Shown: in pieces, positions 45,802 through 54,783 of the stretch
Layout of the letters: each line of letters starts with the position of its first letter
Position numbering within the stretch: the stretch's first letter is position 1
Source: Clostridia bacterium
GTDB taxonomy: Bacteria; Bacillota; Clostridia; Peptostreptococcales; Acidaminobacteraceae
NCBI GenBank assembly: GCA_014859095.1
Contig: JACUUV010000002.1
Location: 94,376 to 158,375, forward strand
Direction of reading: 5' to 3'
Length of the DNA stretch: 64,000 nucleotides
Program-made: the position numbers and the translations under genes
The notes under the pieces: model-generated
Databases searched by the model: none
What the model was told of the DNA's origin: nothing
Seen by the model: the letters and a program-made list of their open reading frames with translations, nothing else

Positions 45802-46655
45802 CCTTTACGTTTCAAGGTTGCCTCATATAAAATTACGGTTGCAGCGATGCCGACATTAAGCGAGTCACAATCGCCGAACATCGGTATCTTAACCGCTTGA
45901 TATGGAAGCGTATACCATTCTCTGGATATGCCATGACGTTCACTGCCCATGATTATGGCGATATTGCCTGAATAATCTTCTTCAAAATAATCCACAGCGC
46001 CATCGGTATCCGTCAAAATGATTTTAAAATGGTGTTTGATCAACCATTTGGAGACGTTCTCAAACTCATCTTCCACTATAGGAATCTTAAAGCATGATCC
46101 CTGAGAGCTCCTTATGAATTTTGGATGGGTCAATCTGGTCTTTCGGTTGCAAATCACAATCAAGTCCACATCTGTTCCATCAGCCGATCTTGTGATGGTA
46201 CCCACATTTCCCGGGATTTCCAGACCATCCATGATCATGACCAAATTGGTCTTCTTCGGCTTGTAATCTTCAAGTGCTGTCTTTGGAAAGTAACACAGCG
46301 TAATCATACCTGCCGGGTTGCCGCTTTCCGACACCTGTTCCATGGTTTTTTTCGAAATCAGGTAAACATCTGGCGCCAGTGCTATGAGCTTCTCCAACAT
46401 ATGATACGCTTCCGGGGTCACTATGGACTCGACCGCCACCAGGAGGTATTCTATCTTGAGGTTATACCCTATCACAAACTGGTTGGCCCATATGCCTTCC
46501 ACTGGAATCAACTGCTTGGTGTTGCTTTTTTTGTTGTTGTTGATTTGATCCACACGTTTGACCATGGGAGATTTCGACCCTGCAAAATGAACTTTGTTGG
46601 GATTGTTGGCTTTGATCCATTTTTCCTTTTCCTCAACTTCCAGTTTTAGAAACAT
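45786..46655 (-). CDS. SpoU/TrmH-family RNA 2'-O-methyltransferase
   Basis: SPOUT-class RNA methyltransferase of 289 residues. The C-terminal domain shows IMDGLEIPGNVGTITRSADG, IMGSERHGISREW and the knot motif IPMFGDCDSLNVGIAATVIL. The N-terminal 120 residues are a substrate-binding region with a Lys-rich start. The family methylates ribose in tRNA or 23S rRNA; the exact site cannot be told. Its last codons and stop form one arm of the 29-bp inverted repeat. It ends the clpE-methyltransferase pair, 10 nt after clpE. Confidence 0.85.
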   Translation of the reverse strand: MFLKLEVEEKEKWIKANNPNKVHFAGSKSPMVKRVDQINNNKKSNTKQLIPVEGIWANQFVIGYNLKIEYLLVAVESIVTPEAYHMLEKLIALAPDVYLISKKTMEQVSESGNPAGMITLCYFPKTALEDYKPKKTNLVMIMDGLEIPGNVGTITRSADGTDVDLIVICNRKTRLTHPKFIRSSQGSCFKIPIVEDEFENVSKWLIKHHFKIILTDTDGAVDYFEEDYSGNIAIIMGSERHGISREWYTLPYQAVKIPMFGDCDSLNVGIAATVILYEATLKRKGLLKR

Positions 46656-46665
46656 CGATCCCCCA

Positions 46666-48963
46666 TTATGCCTTGACTTTTATTTTGACTTTTTTATTTT
46701 CTACAACTGCACTCAGCAAGTTGCCTTCTTTGAGCAGTTTTCTGATGTAGAGTTCAGCAATCTCGTCCTCTATCAACTTTTGAATTGTTCTTCTAAGCGG
46801 TCTAGCGCCATACTTATCATCAAAGCCCTGATCCAAAATAAGATCTTTGACCTCTTGAGATACTTCGAGCACCATATTTTTTTCTTTGACTTCATCGTTA
46901 ACTTCATTCAGTTGCAATTCAATGATTTGTCTTAGTTCATCACGAACCAATGCCTTGAATACGACGATATCATCTATTCTATTTAAGAATTCAGGTTTGA
47001 AAGTTTCTTTCATCATTTCCCTGATTTTCTGTTCCTGCTTATCATCCGATTCGCTTCCAAAACCAATACCTGTGGATTTTAGATTCGTTCCCACATTTGA
47101 AGTCATAATGATTACTGTGTTTTCAAAGAATACAGTTCTCCCTTGACCATCAGTGAGTCGTCCATCTTCAAGTATTTGTAATAAGACGTTGAATACATCG
47201 GAGTGTGCCTTTTCAATTTCGTCGAGCAAAATGACCGCATAAGGTTTTCTTCGCACCTTCTCAGTCAATTGTCCGCCTTGCTCATAACCGACATATCCAG
47301 GAGGCGCACCAATCAATTTCGAAACGGTGTGTTTTTCCATGTACTCTGACATATCCATACGGATCATGGCTTCTTCAGTACCAAAGAGTTCTTCAGCAAG
47401 CGCTCTCGCAAGCTCTGTCTTGCCCACACCTGTTGGACCAACAAAAACAAATGAAGCCGGTTTTCTTTTTTTCCTGAAACCGGATCGGTTTCTTCTAATG
47501 GCCTTTGAAATGGACTCCACTGCATGATTTTGTCCTATCACCCTCTTATGGAGTCTGGATTCGAGTTCGATCAGTTTCGATGCTTCCTCTTCTGTGATTT
47601 TTTGAACCGGAATCTTGGTCCAAGCTTCTATGACATACGCCACATCTTCCACTGTCAACTGGTCATGTGATGAACTGTCTTCCAGCGCTTGAATTTTTTC
47701 TCCGATTCTAATGGCTTCCATCCTTAGTTCAGCGGAATGCTCAAAATTATCATGTTCGACCGCTTCAGCACGCTCGGATTCGATTCTATAGAGTTCTTCC
47801 TCCAGTGCTTTCACTTCGACCAGACCCTTATTTTTAAGATTTGCCCTGGATCCGGCCTCATCGATGACGTCGATAGCCTTGTCTGGTAAAAATCGGTCTG
47901 TAATGTACCTTTCAGACATTTTCACTGCTGCCTCAATCACTTCATCTGAAATCTGAACGCGATGAAAGCTCTCATAATAATCACGAATTCCTCTTAAAAT
48001 TTCAATGCTGTCTTCCACAGAAGGTTCATCGATGATCACAGGTTGGAATCTTCTTTCCAGCGCGGCATCTTTTTCAATATGCTTTCGGTATTCTTCCATA
48101 GTCGTGGCACCAATGATTTGAACCTCACCACGCGCAAGAGCCGGTTTGAGGATATTGGCGGCATTCATGACGCCACCGTGAACTTCTCCCGCTCCCATGA
48201 TGTTGTGCACCTCGTCGATGACCAAAATCACATTGCCATGTTTCGAAGCTTCATTGATGACGGATTTCATTCTACCTTCAAATTGCCCTCTGAACTGTGT
48301 CCCGGCTACTATGGCAGTCATATCGAGAAGGTAGATCTGAGTATCGAGAAGTTTCTCAGGAACAGACTTTTCAACGATTCGTACAGCGAGGCCTTCAGCG
48401 ATAGCCGTTTTACCCACACCAGGTTCTCCAAGCAACAGAGGATTGTTTTTGCCTCTGCGGTTTAGGATTTGGACAACACGGTCAATTTCCCTATGTCTAC
48501 CGATGACTCGGTCTATTTCATTGTTTTTAGCCTTTTCAATCAAATTTGTTCCATATTTCTCAAGAGTCTTGAGTTTCATTTTCTTGGATTTCTTTCCATA
48601 AGTTGGGGCTTCCTGATCATCATCCATATAGTCATCCTCTTCAAGCATTTCCTCATCATAGATCATGTCCTCGTCAAACTCATCCTCTTCATCTTCATGG
48701 GTATCGGAGTCGTAACTCATGAGATTCATGAGCGGATTGTTCTCATCTTCAGAGATGTTCTCAAACAATTTGTTCATCTGCTTCGAAAGATTATCCATCT
48801 CTTCAGGGCTGAGATTGATTTGGTTCATGATTTCATCCATTACAGGATAACCCTTTTTTTGCGCACATTCGAGACAAAGGTCCACATATTCTGTTTTTCC
48901 GTTTTCAATTCTTGCAGTGCGCATCATCGCCACATTTTTTTTACATTCAGAACATTTTTTCAT
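46666..48963 (-). CDS. clpE: ClpE-like AAA+ ATPase with N-terminal zinc finger
   Basis: HSP100 unfoldase of 765 residues. The N terminus is a four-Cys zinc finger (CSECKKNVAM ... LCLECAQKKG) as in ClpE and McsA. It lacks the double Clp-N domain of ClpC. A very acidic linker rich in Asp/Glu/Met spans about residues 75-115. AAA-1 follows with Walker A GEPGVGKTAIAEGLA and VILVIDEVHNIMGAGE, then a middle coiled-coil (UVR-like LEEELYRIESERAEAVEH), then AAA-2 with GPTGVGKTELARALAEELFG and AVILLDEIEKAHSDV. ATG 48963 is chosen because the zinc finger starts there. TATAAT lies about 65 bp upstream; no convincing CtsR operator was found. Confidence 0.88.
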   Translation of the reverse strand: MKKCSECKKNVAMMRTARIENGKTEYVDLCLECAQKKGYPVMDEIMNQINLSPEEMDNLSKQMNKLFENISEDENNPLMNLMSYDSDTHEDEEDEFDEDMIYDEEMLEEDDYMDDDQEAPTYGKKSKKMKLKTLEKYGTNLIEKAKNNEIDRVIGRHREIDRVVQILNRRGKNNPLLLGEPGVGKTAIAEGLAVRIVEKSVPEKLLDTQIYLLDMTAIVAGTQFRGQFEGRMKSVINEASKHGNVILVIDEVHNIMGAGEVHGGVMNAANILKPALARGEVQIIGATTMEEYRKHIEKDAALERRFQPVIIDEPSVEDSIEILRGIRDYYESFHRVQISDEVIEAAVKMSERYITDRFLPDKAIDVIDEAGSRANLKNKGLVEVKALEEELYRIESERAEAVEHDNFEHSAELRMEAIRIGEKIQALEDSSSHDQLTVEDVAYVIEAWTKIPVQKITEEEASKLIELESRLHKRVIGQNHAVESISKAIRRNRSGFRKKRKPASFVFVGPTGVGKTELARALAEELFGTEEAMIRMDMSEYMEKHTVSKLIGAPPGYVGYEQGGQLTEKVRRKPYAVILLDEIEKAHSDVFNVLLQILEDGRLTDGQGRTVFFENTVIIMTSNVGTNLKSTGIGFGSESDDKQEQKIREMMKETFKPEFLNRIDDIVVFKALVRDELRQIIELQLNEVNDEVKEKNMVLEVSQEVKDLILDQGFDDKYGARPLRRTIQKLIEDEIAELYIRKLLKEGNLLSAVVENKKVKIKVKA

Positions 48964-49105
48964 AATTACACCTGCTTTATATGAGATCTTAGGGATATAC
49001 ATACACATCAATTTGTTGTATCTATTCATTATACCCCATTTTGTCACTTGATTTATACTTGTAAACTTTAAATTTTTATGAACAGCATGACTTCCGTTCA
49101 TAATT

Positions 49106-49134
49106 TTGATAAACTGATATTAATTCATTATAAT
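49106..49134 (+). promoter_or_regulatory. Promoter of the LUD-domain gene
   Basis: TTGATA and TATAAT are separated by 17 bp. The predicted start lies only about 8 bp before the ATG and would clip the GGGAGG site, so the real transcription start may differ. Confidence 0.45.
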
Positions 49135-49148
49135 TTTGGGAGGTCACT

Positions 49149-49790
49149 ATGGATCAAAATCTACATAGCGTTATGCTTAAGAAAGTCGATCGTACCATTG
49201 CCAATTTGGAAAAGAACAATATGCATGGTCACTATGTCACAAGCATCGAAGCATTGCACGAAAAGATCAAATCGATTGTACCTGAAAATTCTGTAGTCTC
49301 TGTCGGTGGTTCCATGACTCTTTTTGAGACTGGCGTTATCGACCTTTTGAGAAATGAACCGTATGTTTTTTTGGATCGTTATGCTGAGGGTTTGACACCT
49401 GAGGAAATCAAAAGTATTTTTAGACAGTCTTTTTCTGCAGATGCCTACTTTGCCAGCACCAACGCCATCACTGAAAATGGTGAACTCTATAACGTAGATG
49501 GCACGGGAAACCGTGTTGCGGCCATGATTTTCGGTCCGGACAAAGTCATCATCATCGCAGGACTGAACAAAATCGTTAAAGACCTTGATGAAGCGGTACA
49601 CCGAAATCGTGAAGTATCCGCACCTGCCAATGTAAAGCGGTTGAGTATGCAAACACCTTGTCAAACAACTGGAACCTGCTCAGACTGCAAAAGTATAGGA
49701 CGCATATGTGTGGCTTATACAACCATTGGCTTCCAAAGAGTGAAAGATAGGATTCACGTCATTTTTGTAGATGGTGCTTACGGATATTAA
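49149..49790 (+). CDS. LUD-domain (LutC/YkgG-like) protein
   Basis: A 213-residue protein of the lactate-utilisation (LUD, DUF162) family. KSIVPENSVVSVGGSMTLFETG, YFASTNAITENGELYNVDGTGNRVAAMIFGP and KVIIIAGLNKIVKDLDEAV are the typical LUD core. Near the C terminus are four cysteines in PCQTTGTCSDCKSIGRIC, a possible Fe-S or zinc site found in the short anaerobe subfamily. No lutA or lutB lies nearby, so lactate oxidation cannot be assumed. Confidence 0.85.
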   Translation: MDQNLHSVMLKKVDRTIANLEKNNMHGHYVTSIEALHEKIKSIVPENSVVSVGGSMTLFETGVIDLLRNEPYVFLDRYAEGLTPEEIKSIFRQSFSADAYFASTNAITENGELYNVDGTGNRVAAMIFGPDKVIIIAGLNKIVKDLDEAVHRNREVSAPANVKRLSMQTPCQTTGTCSDCKSIGRICVAYTTIGFQRVKDRIHVIFVDGAYGY

Positions 49791-49803
49791 TTTCACTTAA
49801 TTT

Positions 49804-49852
49804 AAAAACCCTAGTGATGGCAACTTTCTGCCGGACTAGGGTTTGTTTTTTA
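49804..49852 (+). terminator. Terminator after the LUD gene
   Basis: AAACCCTAG and CTAGGGTTT surround a 21-nt loop and are followed by GTTTTTTAT. Confidence 0.8.
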
Positions 49853-50074
49853 TTCCTTAAGCTCTTCGGATCTCATGACCTGTTCAACTATGACCTTATC
49901 GTTTTCCCAGTATAAAATCATGGCCATCGGACCAGTTACAAGCAAGCAGGCTTCATCTGAATCGGTTCCAATCCGATCGAGATTGTCTGCTATGGCCTTA
50001 AAGATCGCTTCTTCGGAAAATGGTAAATCTTCTATTGAAGGTTCAATCTGAACCTTTAGCATTTGCTCCGCCAT
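49850..50074 (-). CDS. Small hypothetical protein
   Basis: Not recognised. It has 74 residues and is acidic, with no membrane helix. ATG 50074 follows GGAGGGTAT, which decides against the longer ORF-track start. The pattern is a helical start, then LLVTGPMAMILYWENDKVIVEQVM, a probable beta-hairpin. It lies downstream of the ABC exporter genes' convergent neighbour and may be a single-gene unit. Confidence 0.6.
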   Translation of the reverse strand: MAEQMLKVQIEPSIEDLPFSEEAIFKAIADNLDRIGTDSDEACLLVTGPMAMILYWENDKVIVEQVMRSEELKE

Positions 50075-50140
50075 ATACCCTCCTGTTTTTCTTTCATGAT
50101 TTAATTTTACACCCATTGTCGTGAATTGCAAAGACAAACA

Positions 50141-51793
50141 TTAAACGATGCGTCTTTTTAGTGCTTTTAAGAATGCGACCTTGATGAGCACCATTACTAT
50201 GGCTGTTATACCTAGATTAAACAGAGGATTGTTTTTTAACATGAAGAAATGTACAGCCGCTACCGCCCCGCAAATTCCCATATAAACAAATGTGGCTCCC
50301 ATGTTCTTGTTTCCACCCGGAATCATTTCTCTTGAAAAAGGAAGACTCAGTCTTGAAAAATTTATTTTGAATCCAAGCAGCAAAATCGTCATTACATTGA
50401 CAACAAGAACCCCAAAAACACTTTCAAAGCCACAAAGCACTATGAATATGGCACTCATCACTATCATTCCGGGCAGGACATATTTAAAATAATAAGCCTT
50501 GAGTGCTCCTGTCATGATAATATTTTTATTGTCGATCGGGAAGCTGTCATAGATAAACGCAGCTTCAAATTTTTCACTATATTGTATGAAATCAAAATTG
50601 GTCGTAAAAAACATCGTTGACATATAAAGCGCGACGTAAGCCATTGAGCCTTTGAGTCCCGCAATGCCTGCTAGAATCCCATCACTACCCTGAATTATGG
50701 GAAACAGCATTATAAATGGAAACAACATGGAGATCGCTTGATTGGGATAAATCATCAGTTTCAGTTTTCGGTCCCTGCTGAGATTGGAATCGGAAAATTT
50801 CATGAAAGCCAGTTCTGTGTGATCTTTCGAGAAGACATTGAACAAGATGTCTTTAATTCTTGAGCTCAAATTATTCTTACTGATGAAGATTCCATCTTCA
50901 ATCTGAAGTTTCATCAAATAACTTTCAAATTTCGGGAAAATCCACTTGATTAGAATCAGACCCGCTAAAATAGGCACAACAATTCCCATGACCGCCATAA
51001 TGATGTAAGTCGTATCCGTAGTGCCTTCCACGACCACCTTGAAAAGACCCGCATACCATGCGGGAGGCATAAGATAAGTCCACCACTTGATGTTGATGGT
51101 CAGTTCAAGGTCCACAAACTCAAATATTCGAGCCGCCACCTGATAAGCGAGTATCGTCGTAATCGATAATATGATTTGGAAAATGTTGATGATGTCTTTG
51201 AGCTTCTCGCCAGAAAATCTTTCGAGAAGCGCACTGTATACGATTGTTGTTATGATGACAATCAAAAATGACAAGGCGATCATCATAATCAGAAATGCCA
51301 GTAGAATCTTCGGTCCATAGACACCCGTACCAATGACCATGGACATAAGGTTCAGTGCCAGAAACATTGCGACCATATAATAAACGATATGAATGATCCT
51401 TGCGGCATTCATGGTTTGCTGGTTCACTGGTTTCGTCATGATAATGTTCTTATCCCTGACATCTAGGAGAACACCAGAAAAGTCCGAAACCATGTACATC
51501 ACCATGAAAAAGAGATCCATCGATGCCACTATCGTGATTTTATAGTAAAGGTCAAAAGGCGTGGTCATCATCATTCCTACAAAAAAACCGACAAATACGA
51601 GCATCAGCAAGTTGGCCTTAAGTCCTTTGACTTTCTTTTCCTTGCCATCGCTTAAATGAATTGGCGATTTTCTCTCATCAAGTGTCAGCTTGAGTGTCAG
51701 GATGGATTTAAGCATTTCGAAGTCCACCTCCGACTTTGAAAAAATCCACTTCAACCGATTCAATATTTTTATGAGAACAAATTTTTGCTCCAT
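50141..51793 (-). CDS. ABC-2-type transporter permease
   Basis: Membrane protein of 550 residues with about a dozen hydrophobic segments. It begins with a charged cytoplasmic stretch (IHLSDGKEKKVKGLKAN) before the first helix. MTKPVNQQTMNAARIIH and the later FDSF-type loop (FIYDSFPIDNKNIIMTGALKAYYF) resemble large clostridial ABC-2 exporter subunits. It is paired with an ATPase gene that ends 8 nt upstream of its start. The substrate is unknown; antibiotic, peptide or lipid export are all possible. Confidence 0.75.
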   Translation of the reverse strand: MEQKFVLIKILNRLKWIFSKSEVDFEMLKSILTLKLTLDERKSPIHLSDGKEKKVKGLKANLLMLVFVGFFVGMMMTTPFDLYYKITIVASMDLFFMVMYMVSDFSGVLLDVRDKNIIMTKPVNQQTMNAARIIHIVYYMVAMFLALNLMSMVIGTGVYGPKILLAFLIMMIALSFLIVIITTIVYSALLERFSGEKLKDIINIFQIILSITTILAYQVAARIFEFVDLELTINIKWWTYLMPPAWYAGLFKVVVEGTTDTTYIIMAVMGIVVPILAGLILIKWIFPKFESYLMKLQIEDGIFISKNNLSSRIKDILFNVFSKDHTELAFMKFSDSNLSRDRKLKLMIYPNQAISMLFPFIMLFPIIQGSDGILAGIAGLKGSMAYVALYMSTMFFTTNFDFIQYSEKFEAAFIYDSFPIDNKNIIMTGALKAYYFKYVLPGMIVMSAIFIVLCGFESVFGVLVVNVMTILLLGFKINFSRLSLPFSREMIPGGNKNMGATFVYMGICGAVAAVHFFMLKNNPLFNLGITAIVMVLIKVAFLKALKRRIV

Positions 51794-51801
51794 AAATCCT
51801 C

Positions 51802-52581
51802 CTATCTTACAATTACGTCAACAAACTCAGATGCTATGGCTTCATGTTTGTTGAATCCCGTCAGCTGATTGAATATTTCCTGCAACGACCCTTCCTTGCT
51901 TGCCGTTTTAAGTTCCTCAAAATTACCGTCTGCAACAATGATGCCGTCATTCAGCACAATGATCCTGTCGCTGATTTTCTCGACAACCTCCATGATATGG
52001 GACGAGTAAAATACAGTTTTCCCTTGCTCTGCCAGCTTTTTGATGATCTCTTTGAAAACCATCACACTATTTGCATCCAATCCACTGATCGGCTCGTCAA
52101 GAAATAGGATTTCCGGATTATGGATTAAACTGGAGATGATCATAAGCTTCTGTTTCATGCCCTTGGAATATGAGGATATTCTATTGTAGAAAGCTTCATT
52201 GATCCCGAAAAGTGTGAACAATCGATCCGCCTTATCATCTACTACGGCACTGTCCATCTTATATAGTTCACCTATGAATCTCAAATATTCATATCCTGAA
52301 AGACTGTCATAGATGGTGGCCACCTCTGGCACGTATCCAATTTTTCTTTTATATTCAATGGGATTGTTTTTTATATTTTCACCGAAAATTTCCACCACAC
52401 CTTCATATTGGTCGATCATTCCGAGCATTATTTTCACAGTGGTGCTTTTTCCTGCCCCGTTTGGTCCTATGTAACCTATGATTTGTCCTGCATGAATGTC
52501 CAGATTGACACCTTTCAAAACATAGTCCCCGTCGGATTTGTATCTCATTTTCAAGTTCGAAATTCTAATGACTGATTTCAT
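51802..52581 (-). CDS. ABC transporter ATP-binding protein
   Basis: ATPase of an ABC-2 exporter, 259 residues. Walker A is GPNGAGKSTTVK, the signature YSKGMKQKLM, Walker B ILFLDEPISGLD and the switch His VFYSSHIMEVVE. ATG 52581 with GGAGG upstream replaces the GTG at 52587. It is in operon with the permease just downstream. The single-ATPase plus large-permease layout suggests a homodimeric ATPase exporter. Confidence 0.88.
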   Translation of the reverse strand: MKSVIRISNLKMRYKSDGDYVLKGVNLDIHAGQIIGYIGPNGAGKSTTVKIMLGMIDQYEGVVEIFGENIKNNPIEYKRKIGYVPEVATIYDSLSGYEYLRFIGELYKMDSAVVDDKADRLFTLFGINEAFYNRISSYSKGMKQKLMIISSLIHNPEILFLDEPISGLDANSVMVFKEIIKKLAEQGKTVFYSSHIMEVVEKISDRIIVLNDGIIVADGNFEELKTASKEGSLQEIFNQLTGFNKHEAIASEFVDVIVR

Positions 52582-52639
52582 ACCCACCTCCGCGCATCTC
52601 TACCGATGATTGTACCAAATATATTAACAAAATACCATG

Positions 52640-52668
52640 TTGAAACTCCAATAAAAATGAGATATAAT
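52640..52668 (+). promoter_or_regulatory. Promoter of the MFS carrier gene
   Basis: TTGAAA and TATAAT are separated by 17 bp. The TATAAT overlaps the ATG that opens the ORF-track protein, so translation must begin further downstream. Confidence 0.65.
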
Positions 52669-52708
52669 GAGTCGTTATGTTTTAAATACATTTAATAGGG
52701 GGAGAAAC

Positions 52709-53923
52709 TTGAAAAAAAATACAAAGGGCTGGACAGTTGTCCTTGCCGGTGCAGGGATAAACCTTGCATTTGGTATACTCTATGCATGGAGTATTTTTGG
52801 GAGTCAATTGCAAAGAACACTTGGGTGGTCAAAAACTGAGGCTTCTATTCCATACACAGTTGCAATTATTATGTTTACTGTCATGATGATACCCGCAGGG
52901 CGCCTTCAAGACCGCATAGGACCTCGTTGGGTGGTAACGATCGGTGGTGTCTTGATCGGACTCGGTTGTATACTTGCAAGTTTTACAGACAGTTTACTTG
53001 GTCTCACGCTTACTTTCGGTGTTCTTGCAGGATCGGGAATAGGACTCGGTTATGCGTCCACCACACCACCAGCTCTCAAATGGTTCCCACCGGAGAAAAA
53101 AGGCCTGATTTCTGGAATCGTCGTCGGTGGATTCGGACTGGCCACTTTATATATCGTTCCACTTACAACATACTTACTTTCACGTTATGATGTTTTTAGT
53201 TCTTTCAGAATACTCGGAATCATATTTCTTTTCATGACCATACCTCTAGCTCAATTGATCAAGAATCCTGATCAGCCTGCTGTATCTATGAGCAAGGTTA
53301 AAAAACCACCAATAGAGGATCTTTCTTTAAAAGAAATGCTGAAGACAAAGCAGTTCTATATGCTCTGGTTCATGTTCTTTGCCGGTGCGACAGGCGGTCT
53401 GATGACCATCGGAAGTTTGAAGACTTTGGTTCTTCAGAATCTGGGCGAGACCGCAGCACTTCAACTCGTCGCTTTTGCGGCAATTGCCAATGCTGTGGGA
53501 CGACCTGCCGCAGGAGTCATTTCCGAAAAATTCGGTCGTGGCAAAACCATGATGGTGCTTTATCTTCTTCAGGCGACAGCATTATACTTCTTCAACAGCC
53601 TGAATACTTTTACAGCTATATTTGCTGCCGCACTCATGATTTACTTTGCTTACGGTTCGATGCTTTCCGTTTACCCTTCCGCTTGTGCTGACAGTTTCGG
53701 TACAAAAAACCTCGGCCTCAACTACGGCATCTTATTCTCCGCATGGGGAGCAGGCGGTGTCTTCGGTCCGATTCTAGGTGGAAGAATAGCAGATGCAACA
53801 GGTTCCTACCAGATGGCATTTACAGTTTCTGCGGTGATTCTTCTTGTTGCGGCGGTCGTAGGATACAGATACAAATCTTATTCGAATGTACGACACTCTT
53901 ACTCAGTCACTAGAAATGGATAA
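52709..53923 (+). CDS. MFS transporter of the oxalate:formate antiporter (OFA) family
   Basis: Twelve-helix carrier of 404 residues. GWTVVLAGAGINLAFGILYAWSIFG at the N terminus, GRLQDRIGPRWVVTIGG between helices 2 and 3, GIGLGYASTTPPALKWFP and SGIVVGGFGLATLYIVPL are typical of OFA members such as OxlT. The start is TTG 52709, 9 nt after AGGGGGAG. Family members exchange oxalate, formate, lactate or other monocarboxylates; the substrate here is unknown. It is a single-gene unit with its own promoter and terminator. Confidence 0.83.
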   Translation: MKKNTKGWTVVLAGAGINLAFGILYAWSIFGSQLQRTLGWSKTEASIPYTVAIIMFTVMMIPAGRLQDRIGPRWVVTIGGVLIGLGCILASFTDSLLGLTLTFGVLAGSGIGLGYASTTPPALKWFPPEKKGLISGIVVGGFGLATLYIVPLTTYLLSRYDVFSSFRILGIIFLFMTIPLAQLIKNPDQPAVSMSKVKKPPIEDLSLKEMLKTKQFYMLWFMFFAGATGGLMTIGSLKTLVLQNLGETAALQLVAFAAIANAVGRPAAGVISEKFGRGKTMMVLYLLQATALYFFNSLNTFTAIFAAALMIYFAYGSMLSVYPSACADSFGTKNLGLNYGILFSAWGAGGVFGPILGGRIADATGSYQMAFTVSAVILLVAAVVGYRYKSYSNVRHSYSVTRNG

Positions 53924-53928
53924 ATTAA

Positions 53929-53966
53929 AAAAACCCTTGCCGGATCACCTGGTAAGGGTTTTTCTT
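53929..53966 (+). terminator. Terminator after the MFS gene
   Basis: AAACCCTT and AAGGGTTT frame an inner TGCC/GGT pairing, and TTTTCTTT follows. Confidence 0.8.
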
Positions 53967-54039
53967 TAAAGTGTTTATTGTCTTTGACCGTCTTTTATGG
54001 TAATCTCAACTCAAACTTCAAAATTAAGGAGGCGTATTT

Positions 54040-54783
54040 ATGAACACAGCTGCTTTTTTAGACATCGATGGCACGCTCTATAGAAACTCGCTCATGATCG
54101 AGCACTTCAAGAAAATGGTAAAATACGAGGTGATCGATCCCGGACTTTGGCATACAGGTGTAAAACCCGCTTTTGTGGAATGGCGAAAACGCGTCGGTGA
54201 ATATGAGGATTATATGCTCGAACTCGTTGCCATTTACTATGAAGCCCTAAAAGGGAGACGCGCTGCAGATCTTGAATTCATTTCCAATCAGGTGATTCAC
54301 CTGCACGGTGATATCGTTTACAAATACACCAGAAGCCGAATCCTTTGGCATCAAATGCAGGGGCATAAAGTGTTTTTCATATCAGGAAGCCCAGATTTCC
54401 TGGTTTCCAAAATGGCTGAGAAATACCAAATAGACGGTTATAGAGGTACCAGCTATCTCATTGACGATGAGGGATGCTTCACCGGAGAGGTTTCACCGAT
54501 GTGGGATTCAGAAAGCAAAAATAAAGCCATTGACCAATTCGTCAAGGCTTTTGATATCGATCTTTCTAATAGTTATGCTTATGGGGATACCAACGGAGAT
54601 TACTCCATGCTTTGCCGTGTAGGCAATCCTGTCGCCATCAACCCGGCCAAAGAACTGATACTCAATATAAAGCATTCTCCAGAACTCTCAAAGAAGACTA
54701 CCATCATCATCGAGAGAAAAGATGTGATTTATAAACTTCCTCCATCCGTTGAAATCATTGATGAGCATTCACTCTTGATTTGA
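54040..54783 (+). CDS. HAD-IB family phosphatase
   Basis: SerB-like HAD hydrolase of 247 residues. Motif I is AFLDIDGTLYRNS, motif II FFISGSPDFLV, and motif IV YAYGDTNGDYSMLCRVGNP. A small helical cap (EYEDYMLELVAIYYEAL) lies between motifs I and II. Its substrate may be phosphoserine or another small phosphate ester. AAGGAGG precedes the ATG. Its end overlaps the convergent amidase gene by 15 nt. Confidence 0.82.
   Translation: MNTAAFLDIDGTLYRNSLMIEHFKKMVKYEVIDPGLWHTGVKPAFVEWRKRVGEYEDYMLELVAIYYEALKGRRAADLEFISNQVIHLHGDIVYKYTRSRILWHQMQGHKVFFISGSPDFLVSKMAEKYQIDGYRGTSYLIDDEGCFTGEVSPMWDSESKNKAIDQFVKAFDIDLSNSYAYGDTNGDYSMLCRVGNPVAINPAKELILNIKHSPELSKKTTIIIERKDVIYKLPPSVEIIDEHSLLI

Noticed and set aside
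48469-48984. 171-residue plus-strand ORF opposite clpE
   Set aside because: Antisense to the acidic linker and AAA region of a clear gene; the Phe/Ile/His-rich product arises from complementing Asp/Glu/Met codons.
48964-49080. CtsR operator upstream of clpE
   Set aside because: Only a loose GTCA-like match was seen, without the tandem heptad pattern.
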